The notes below the pieces were generated by a model. The model saw nothing but the letters and a program-made list of their open reading frames with translations, made no database searches and was not told where the DNA came from. 5,527 bases of DNA from Bacteroidia bacterium. GTDB lineage: Bacteria > Bacteroidota > Bacteroidia > UKL13-3. Positions 1 to 5,527 of this stretch are shown piece by piece. The DNA is taken from positions 1-5,527 of the forward strand of contig JACFNJ010000160.1 in the NCBI GenBank assembly GCA_019454865.1. The letters are read 5' to 3'. How positions within the stretch are numbered: the stretch's first letter is position 1; each line of letters begins with the position of its first letter. Position numbers and translations under genes: made by a program.

Positions 1-1362
1 CAATTTATTACCGATAAATACAATCAACGCCAGTCTGATAGGTTACTAAAAAAGCTTAGAAATATTGTAATAAATATCGAAAACGAGAGGATTGCTTTGT
101 TTAATGCCGAAATAACAAAAAATGAAATTGAAGCATTGATAAATCAATTTGCTGATTTTTATGATACAGATATTATACTTTTTGATGCAAGAGGAAATGT
201 ATTAGCATCAAGTGTTAGCAAATTATATGATGAAAATATTGTTGGTTCATCCATGAACCCAATGGCGTTTTTCCATCTTAAACTTTTAAAGGAATCTCAG
301 TTTAGCCAAAATGAAACTATTGGTAATCTTACTTTTCAGGCAGTGTATGCACCTGTATTTAGTTCACGCAATGAAGCTGTAGGCTATTTGCAATTGCCTT
401 ATTTTACCAAGCAAGTTGATTTGCTAAATGAGATTTCTTCCGTGGTTATAGGTTTTATAAATCTATATGTGTTGTTATTTATTATTATTGTTATAATCGC
501 TTATTGGGTTTCAAGAAATATTTCTTATCCACTTACGTTAGTTCAACAACGACTTTCTAACACTTCTTTAGGTGGCGGAAATGAGCCAATTGTGTGGCAA
601 CGTGATGATGAAATTGGAGAATTGGTTAAGCAATACAATCGAATGATTTTGGAATTGGATGCAAGTGCAAAAAAAATAGCTGAAACCGAAAGGCAAGGAG
701 CTTGGCGTGAAATTGCAAGGCAGGTTGCACATGAAATTAAAAATCCGCTTACACCTATGAAATTAAGCATACAACATTTACAGCGTGCTTATGCAAATAA
801 CGATGTAAATATTGGTGAGAAGATTAAACGAACATCGGATTTATTAATTGCGCAAATTGATATATTGTCTGATATGGCAAGCGAATTTTCATCATTTGCT
901 AAGATGCCTACACCTAATTATGAAATCATAAATCTGAATAAATTATTATCTCAAGTTATCAATCTTTACTCGGAAGGAAACAACCACCAATTTACATTGT
1001 ATTGCAACAAGGAAGTTTCTTTGTTTTTTGATTATGGTTACTTAAACCGCGCTGTTTCAAACTTAGTAAAAAACGCATTGCAAGCCATGCCCGAAAGTGA
1101 ATCTTGTGCAGTTCAGATTGAAGTTATTGAAAGTAACGATGTAATTAAAATCTTTGTAAAAGATAATGCTAAAGGCATGACTGATGAACAAGCCGCTAAA
1201 ATATTTACTCCATATTTCAGTACAAAAGTTACCGGAATGGGACTTGGATTACCAATAGTTAAAAACATGATTGAAAGTGGAGGAGGCACAATTTCTTTTA
1301 CTACTCAGTTTGGAGTTGGTACTGAATTTTGTATAACACTTCCTAAAAGGCAACCGGCATGA
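1..1362 (+). CDS. Membrane sensor histidine kinase (HAMP-HisKA-HATPase), 5'-truncated by the window edge
   Basis: This is the C-terminal 453 residues of an inner-membrane two-component sensor kinase; numbering here is from base 1. The frame has no stop from base 1, so the TTG at 97 is only an in-frame Leu codon and the true start lies upstream. Residues 1-146 look like the end of an extracytoplasmic sensor domain, opening with a charged helix. One transmembrane helix spans about 147-170, followed by HAMP (about 171-225) and HisKA with the phospho-acceptor H244 in VAHEIKNPLTP. The ATPase domain has an N box (NLVKNALQAM, N358), G1 box (DNAKGM, 388-393), F box (IFTPYFSTK, 401-409) and G2 box (GMGLGLP, 412-418). 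All are intact except Ala390 where Gly is usual in G1. The HisKA is NtrY/NtrB-like. From memory, Bacteroidota relatives are much longer, with extra N-terminal membrane helices. No receiver domain or response regulator is in the window, so the signal and partner are unknown. The stop overlaps the next gene. Confidence 0.94.
   Translation, partial: QFITDKYNQRQSDRLLKKLRNIVINIENERIALFNAEITKNEIEALINQFADFYDTDIILFDARGNVLASSVSKLYDENIVGSSMNPMAFFHLKLLKESQFSQNETIGNLTFQAVYAPVFSSRNEAVGYLQLPYFTKQVDLLNEISSVVIGFINLYVLLFIIIVIIAYWVSRNISYPLTLVQQRLSNTSLGGGNEPIVWQRDDEIGELVKQYNRMILELDASAKKIAETERQGAWREIARQVAHEIKNPLTPMKLSIQHLQRAYANNDVNIGEKIKRTSDLLIAQIDILSDMASEFSSFAKMPTPNYEIINLNKLLSQVINLYSEGNNHQFTLYCNKEVSLFFDYGYLNRAVSNLVKNALQAMPESESCAVQIEVIESNDVIKIFVKDNAKGMTDEQAAKIFTPYFSTKVTGMGLGLPIVKNMIESGGGTISFTTQFGVGTEFCITLPKRQPA
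1345..1362 (+). promoter_or_regulatory. Start region of the barrel gene: SD-like AAAAGG and ATGA stop/start overlap
   Basis: AAAAGG at 1345-1350 sits 8 bases before the ATG at 1359, a purine-rich stretch at ordinary Shine-Dalgarno spacing. The kinase stop TGA (1360-1362) shares bases with this ATG, giving the ATGA arrangement typical of translational coupling. The signal peptide begins exactly at this ATG, which supports the start. The SD role is uncertain because Bacteroidota depend weakly on Shine-Dalgarno pairing. Confidence 0.5.
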
Positions 1363-4300
1363 TTAAGCAATGGCTGTTTATAATAGCATTCTGTTTAATT
1401 TCATTTTCCGGTTTTGCTCAATTCAATGGAAAATATCAAACCGCATTAATCGCTATTAACAAAGACAGTATCTGGATTGATTCGTGCACAATTGTTAAAT
1501 CATCAGTTGTTGCTTATATAGGTAATCAAATATTAATTGAGGGTATTGATTTTTCAATAAATTATCAAACTGGATATTTTTATCCATTACGAATAAAAAA
1601 AGGAAGTGAGGTTTCTGTATCGTATCAAAAAATCAATCTAAATTTAAGTGAACCTTTATTCAAAAAACCACGAAATCTTCAATTACCAAAACTAAATGGG
1701 AATAAGGATATTTATGAAAATTATATTTCAAGCGGATATTCATTTGATTTATATAAGAATGATGATTTAAAACTAAATGGGTCATTAAGCAGAGGACTTG
1801 GATTTGGAAATAATCAAAACATAGTACTCAACTCAAATTTAAATTTACAGATGGCTGGAAAAATAAATCATGATATTAATGTATTAGCAGCTATAAGTGA
1901 TGATAACAATCCAATTCAGCCAGAAGGAAACACACAACAATTACAAGACTTTGATAAAGTATTTGTTCAAGTGTATAAAGATAAATACTTGTTAACAGTA
2001 GGTGATTTTGAAATGCACAAACCACAGAATAGTTATTTTATGAGCTATTACAAAAAATCAAGAGGACTGCAAGCAAGTTCTTCTTTTGTATTACCCAATA
2101 AAAACATTTTATCAGTAACGGCAGATGGTGCTTTAAGTAGAGGCAAATTTGTACGAAATGTGATTAATGGAATTGAAGGAAATCAAGGTCCATATAGGCT
2201 TTCAGGAAGTAATGGCGAACTTTATATAATTGTAATCTCAGGTACTGAGGCTGTTTATCTTGATGGCCAAAAACTCTCGCGTGGCGAACAAAATGATTAT
2301 GTGATAGATTACAACACCGGAGAAATAACCTTTATGCCATCAAAGCCAATTACACAATATAGTAGGATAGTTGTTGAATTTCAGTTTTCAGATAAAAACT
2401 ATGCACGTACTTTGTTTCATACCCAAGTTGAGTATCAAACAAAAAAATCACAATGGAGTATAAATTTTTACACAGAGCAAGACGATAAAAATCAACCCTT
2501 TTTACAAAATTTAAACGATTCAGCTAAACAGATTTTATCAAGTATAGGTAATAGATTGGATGAAGCAGTTATTTCAAGCGAATCTCAAACTGCATTTGAC
2601 AATAAAAAGATTTTATATGTTAAAAAAGATACTTTGATTTATTCGAATATTTACGTGTATGCTGTTGAAAAAGGAAATGACAGTTTATTCTATGAAGTTC
2701 GATTTAGTTTTGTTGGGCAAGGCAAAGGAAATTACAAGCAGTTAGCAGTAAATGCAAATGGGCGAGTATATGTTTGGGTTGAACCAATTGGTGGCATTCC
2801 TCAAGGTGATTATGAACCTATCGTTTTATTAGTAACTCCAAAAAAGAAACAAATGCTTACCATAGGAAATAATGTTGTAATTGGAAAATCAACTACAATG
2901 TTTGTTGAAGCTGCTGCAAGTAATAATAATTTAAATACATTTTCTGATAACACAAATTCTTTTGGTGTTGCATTCAAAACTAAAATTTTGAATAGTATTC
3001 CACTGTCACTCGAAAAAGACTCCAATGCAAAATGGCTTTTATTATCTGCATTAGGATATGAGTATAATGATGATAAATTTAGAGGAATTGAACGGTATAG
3101 AAGTGTTGAGTTTGATAGAACTTGGAATAGACTATTAATAAACTCAAGTGCTACGAAAGATACCGGGTATAATGAAAATATTCTATCATGGCGAAGCACA
3201 ATTCAAAAAGCCAATTCCTTTAATTTGTTTTATGAAGTATCTTGGTACAATCGGTTGGCTTCACTCAATGGTCTTCAACAACAAACGGGTTTAAGAGTTA
3301 ATAAATCAAAAAATATTCTATATGCTAATGCAGAGTGGACAAATACATCTGTTTTACAAACTAATAGTAATGTTTCAAACTATAAAGCCGGTTATAGCAG
3401 AATAATACATAATATAGTTTCAGGGATTACTATTGAAGATGAAAAGAGTTTGTTTAGAAAAAATTCTGATTCATTATTAAGTGGTAGTTATGCATTTCAA
3501 CAGTTAGGGTGGTTTTTGCACAATATGGACACATCGCAGTTAAAGTATAAGTTAGAATACACTTATCGATCAGATTTGTTACCGGTTATTGATAAAATGA
3601 GTGCTTCAACAGTTGCACAGAGTGTAAATATTGGAGTAGAATTAATTGAAAGAAATTCAAACAGATTAACTGCAAACATTACGTATCGTGAATTTGAAAT
3701 AAAAAACACAGGACTAACTTCTGCAAATCCAGAACAAACAATGCTTTCACGAATTATGTATGATTATTCGTTTTTAAAACGAGTAATAGTAGCAAATACA
3801 TATTATCAAATTGGTTCAGGACAAGAGTTGCGAAGAGATTATCAATTTGTAGAAGTTTTGCCCGGACAAGGTCAATATATTTGGAAAGATTTTAACGCAA
3901 ACAGCAAACCCGAGTTAAACGAATTTATGTTGGCATCCGTTACAGATAAATACTTAGCAAATTATATTAAGATTTTTTTACCAACAAATTCATTTATAGG
4001 AACACACTCTAACCAATTCAATCAAACTTTAAATATAAATCCGGCAGCTGTGTGGCACAATCGCAAAGGTATTGTTAAGCATATTGCTAAATTCAGCAAC
4101 TTAACAGCTGTAAAGTTTGATAGAAAAACCTTGCGATTATCATTAGTGGAGTTATTTAATCCATTTGCAAATAATTTTAATGATACAGCATTGATTACAT
4201 ACAATTCATTATTACGAAACACATTTTTCTTTAATCGTAGTAATCCTACTTTTGGGATGGACTGGAATTTCCAACAACAAAATAGTCGTGTGTTTTTAAC

Positions 4301-4847
4301 TAATGGATTTGAAACACGCAATCGAGTTGAAAACACATTTAATATTCGTTGGAATATAAACTCATCTTGGAGTATCATAAATTCAATTGGAAGTGGTAAT
4401 AGAGAATACTTGAGTGATTTTTTTTCGGCCTCAAACTATAATTATGTTTTTTATGAAGTGAAACCAAAACTAAGTTATCAGGTTTCAACTCAAATTCGTT
4501 TAACTGCTAATTATGGTCATTTTGAAGGAACTAACCAGGAGTTACTCGGAGGTGAGACAGCTGTGATTAAAGAACAAGGAGTGGAGATTCGTTATAGTTT
4601 GATGAAGCAAGGAGTTCTTAATGCGAAGTATAGTAATTACCTCATCTCATATAATGGAGATGCTCAAAATCCGCTTGGTTATGATATGCTCCAAGGATTG
4701 ATGAGTGGTGAGAACGCAGTATGGAGTATTAGCTTACAGCAAAGGATTGGAACAAATCTGCAGTTAAATGTTTCTTACGATGGTAAATCTTCAGAGGGAC
4801 AAAAAGTTATTCATCTTGGTCGGATGGAAGCTCGATATCTTTTTTAA
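1359..4847 (+). CDS. Large exported protein, probable outer-membrane beta-barrel of an uncharacterised Bacteroidota family
   Basis: The 1162-residue product starts with a signal peptide: K3, a hydrophobic core at 5-17, and likely signal peptidase I cleavage after GFA (20/21). Cys12 is not in a good lipobox. Two similar beta-rich modules are visible: residues 55-90 (IDFSINYQTG) and 303-343 (NDYVIDYNTG), each followed by a Ser-x-(V/I)-x-V strand. A third conserved-looking block at 452-499 reads VGQGKGNY, NGRVYVWVEP, QGDYEPIVLLV. From about 510 to the end, alternating polar and aromatic/hydrophobic strands suggest a barrel, and the chain ends in Phe (RMEARYLF), the usual BAM-recognised C-terminus. 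Residues 844-856 (DFNANSKPELNEF) resemble a calcium-binding loop. The modules recall SprA, the type IX translocon protein, but this protein is about half that length, so I do not name it SprA. It is read intact and translationally coupled to the kinase gene. The barrel assignment is fairly secure; the function (transport, secretion or envelope structure) is unknown. Confidence 0.9.
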   Translation: MIKQWLFIIAFCLISFSGFAQFNGKYQTALIAINKDSIWIDSCTIVKSSVVAYIGNQILIEGIDFSINYQTGYFYPLRIKKGSEVSVSYQKINLNLSEPLFKKPRNLQLPKLNGNKDIYENYISSGYSFDLYKNDDLKLNGSLSRGLGFGNNQNIVLNSNLNLQMAGKINHDINVLAAISDDNNPIQPEGNTQQLQDFDKVFVQVYKDKYLLTVGDFEMHKPQNSYFMSYYKKSRGLQASSSFVLPNKNILSVTADGALSRGKFVRNVINGIEGNQGPYRLSGSNGELYIIVISGTEAVYLDGQKLSRGEQNDYVIDYNTGEITFMPSKPITQYSRIVVEFQFSDKNYARTLFHTQVEYQTKKSQWSINFYTEQDDKNQPFLQNLNDSAKQILSSIGNRLDEAVISSESQTAFDNKKILYVKKDTLIYSNIYVYAVEKGNDSLFYEVRFSFVGQGKGNYKQLAVNANGRVYVWVEPIGGIPQGDYEPIVLLVTPKKKQMLTIGNNVVIGKSTTMFVEAAASNNNLNTFSDNTNSFGVAFKTKILNSIPLSLEKDSNAKWLLLSALGYEYNDDKFRGIERYRSVEFDRTWNRLLINSSATKDTGYNENILSWRSTIQKANSFNLFYEVSWYNRLASLNGLQQQTGLRVNKSKNILYANAEWTNTSVLQTNSNVSNYKAGYSRIIHNIVSGITIEDEKSLFRKNSDSLLSGSYAFQQLGWFLHNMDTSQLKYKLEYTYRSDLLPVIDKMSASTVAQSVNIGVELIERNSNRLTANITYREFEIKNTGLTSANPEQTMLSRIMYDYSFLKRVIVANTYYQIGSGQELRRDYQFVEVLPGQGQYIWKDFNANSKPELNEFMLASVTDKYLANYIKIFLPTNSFIGTHSNQFNQTLNINPAAVWHNRKGIVKHIAKFSNLTAVKFDRKTLRLSLVELFNPFANNFNDTALITYNSLLRNTFFFNRSNPTFGMDWNFQQQNSRVFLTNGFETRNRVENTFNIRWNINSSWSIINSIGSGNREYLSDFFSASNYNYVFYEVKPKLSYQVSTQIRLTANYGHFEGTNQELLGGETAVIKEQGVEIRYSLMKQGVLNAKYSNYLISYNGDAQNPLGYDMLQGLMSGENAVWSISLQQRIGTNLQLNVSYDGKSSEGQKVIHLGRMEARYLF

Positions 4848-4962
4848 GTGTATTGAAATACTTGCAATCAATTCAAAGTTAAATATTGAATAAGATTTAT
4901 TTAAACAATTTTTTATTATACAATTCCTTTTTAAATTGCGTAGATAATAATTAAATACAATC

Positions 4963-5400
4963 ATGTACAAGGGCTTTTTACATTTACACCATTATGCCGG
5001 TTGGGCAGTTTTAATTTTTGGATTATATGCAATAACAAAAGCATATTTAGGAAATTCAAAAAAACGTAGTTTTGATAAGCAAGATAATCTATCACAAATC
5101 TTTTTTCTTAGCTTATGTCATTTACAATTGCTACTTGGATTGGTTCTTTATTTTATAAGTCCAAATGTGGATGCGGCATTAGCTAATGGTATGGGAGCAG
5201 CAATGAAAGATTCAGCAAGTCGGTTTATCGCAGTTGAACATATAATGACAATGATTATTGCAATAGTATTAGTTCAGGTAGGAAGAACTCTTAGCAAAAA
5301 ACAAACGGATGACACTTTAAAACATAAAAAAGCATTAGTATTTTTTGTTTTTGGTTATATTTTAATACTTTCAAGAGTACCTTGGGATAGATTAGTATAA
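4963..5400 (+). CDS. Small four-helix integral membrane protein ('cytochrome B'-like Bacteroidota family, function unproven)
   Basis: The 145-residue inner-membrane protein has four predicted helices at about 11-29, 46-66, 88-108 and 124-140, with Lys/Arg-rich loops at 32-39 and 108-123. I recognise the family from conserved-looking patches: an N-terminal LHLHHYAGW, CHLQLLLGL in helix 2, the ANGMGAAMKD loop, RFIAVEH in helix 3, and KHKK before helix 4. Automatic pipelines often label it 'cytochrome B' or hypothetical. Histidines at 7, 9, 10, 53 and 93 lie in or near the membrane and could bind haem or a metal, but there is no CxxCH motif and no classical cytochrome b His spacing that I can confirm. 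The ATG is the natural start: it directly precedes the first helix and no in-frame extension is evident. The leader is A/T-rich with no clear Shine-Dalgarno sequence. It lies 115 bases after the barrel gene and just before a terminator. A direct link to the kinase is not shown. Confidence 0.9.
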   Translation: MYKGFLHLHHYAGWAVLIFGLYAITKAYLGNSKKRSFDKQDNLSQIFFLSLCHLQLLLGLVLYFISPNVDAALANGMGAAMKDSASRFIAVEHIMTMIIAIVLVQVGRTLSKKQTDDTLKHKKALVFFVFGYILILSRVPWDRLV

Positions 5401-5426
5401 AATCTAATTTTTTAGTATTTTAATTT

Positions 5427-5467
5427 AAAAGGTTCAACAATTTGTATTGTTGAACCTTTTCTTTTTT
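5427..5467 (+). terminator. Strong rho-independent terminator, potentially bidirectional
   Basis: AAAAGGTTCAACAA (5427-5440) and TTGTTGAACCTTTT (5447-5460) are perfect 14-base inverted arms. The flanking T5441/A5446 can add a fifteenth pair, leaving a TTGT loop. A T6 run follows at 5462-5467 after one C. The stem begins 26 bases after the stop of the small membrane protein gene. The A-run on the left arm, read from the other strand, is a T-run, so the hairpin could also stop transcription arriving from the right. Confidence 0.93.
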
Positions 5468-5478
5468 AAATAAATGGT

Positions 5479-5527
5479 GGCTGTCTCAGAAGTCAATATA
5501 ATTAGATAAAAGAGTTTTTCAAATAAT
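5479..5527. mobile_element. Possible insertion-sequence end (terminal inverted repeat), cut by the window edge
   Basis: GGCTGTCTCAGAAGTC at 5479-5494 resembles terminal inverted repeats I associate with IS1182-like and related transposons, whose ends often read GGCTGTCTCA or, inverted, TGAGACAGCC. No transposase coding sequence, second inverted repeat or target duplication falls inside the window, so the exact boundary, orientation and family are guesses. Otherwise 5468-5527 holds no gene. The alternative is ordinary intergenic DNA. Confidence 0.4.

Noticed and set aside
669..676. A8 run in the kinase gene as a phase-variation or frameshift site
   Set aside because: The frame is intact through it, it encodes ordinary Lys codons in an AT-rich genome, and nothing in another frame would be joined by slippage.
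543..770. 75-codon open frame on the minus strand
   Set aside because: It lies wholly opposite the HAMP/HisKA coding region of the kinase and shows no recognisable domain; it is a shadow of the real gene.
1688..1781. Direct repeat AAAACTAAATGGG at 1688-1700 and 1769-1781
   Set aside because: Both copies encode a short KLNG stretch inside the barrel gene; two 13-base copies in AT-rich coding DNA are easily chance.
2810..3199. 129-codon open frame on the minus strand
   Set aside because: It is antisense to the intact barrel gene, its composition is that of a reverse-read beta-rich coding region, and it has no leader or domain of its own.
4022..4378. 118-codon open frame on the minus strand
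   Set aside because: It is antisense to the barrel strands and has no recognisable motif, so it is treated as a shadow.
4418..4425. T8 run in the barrel gene as a slippage site
   Set aside because: The reading frame is continuous to a proper barrel C-terminus, and such runs are expected in DNA this AT-rich.
4846..4863. Hairpin AAGTGTATTGAAATACTT directly after the barrel stop codon as a terminator or attenuator
   Set aside because: The stem is short, bulged and AT-rich, and no T-run follows it.
4848..4962. Promoter for the small membrane protein gene in the 115-base spacer
   Set aside because: I looked for the Bacteroidota pattern TTG plus TAnnTTTG about 20 bases later. Only an imperfect TAAATTG near 4933 was seen, with no TTG at the right distance, so the call is not supported.

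Overview
The window is AT-rich and strongly suggests a member of the Bacteroidota. The evidence is the family of the histidine kinase, a large outer-membrane barrel protein with a Bacteroidota-type architecture, a small four-helix membrane protein of a family I know only from this phylum, and A/T-rich leaders with little Shine-Dalgarno signal. I cannot place it below phylum level. All genes lie on the + strand.

Layout: (1) 1-1362 is the 3' part of a membrane sensor histidine kinase. The reading frame is already open at base 1, so the start lies upstream of the window. What remains is the end of an extracytoplasmic sensor domain, one transmembrane helix, HAMP, HisKA and HATPase. (2) 1359-4847 is a 1162-residue exported protein, probably an outer-membrane beta-barrel, whose start codon overlaps the kinase stop codon as ATGA. 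(3) 4848-4962 is a 115-base A/T-rich spacer without a convincing promoter. (4) 4963-5400 encodes a 145-residue four-helix membrane protein, often auto-labelled 'cytochrome B' in this phylum but of unproven function. (5) 5427-5467 is a strong intrinsic terminator. (6) From about 5479 to the window end, the sequence resembles the terminal inverted repeat of an insertion sequence, most of which would lie outside the window.

How the genes may work together: the kinase and barrel genes are very probably co-transcribed and translationally coupled, which makes a shared envelope-related role plausible but unproven. The small membrane protein may be read from the same transcript or its own promoter, and the terminator closes the unit. 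No response regulator, tRNA, rRNA, CRISPR array or defence gene is visible. The most notable points are the kinase-barrel coupling, the SprA-like repeated modules in the uncharacterised barrel protein, and the possible IS end just past the terminator.
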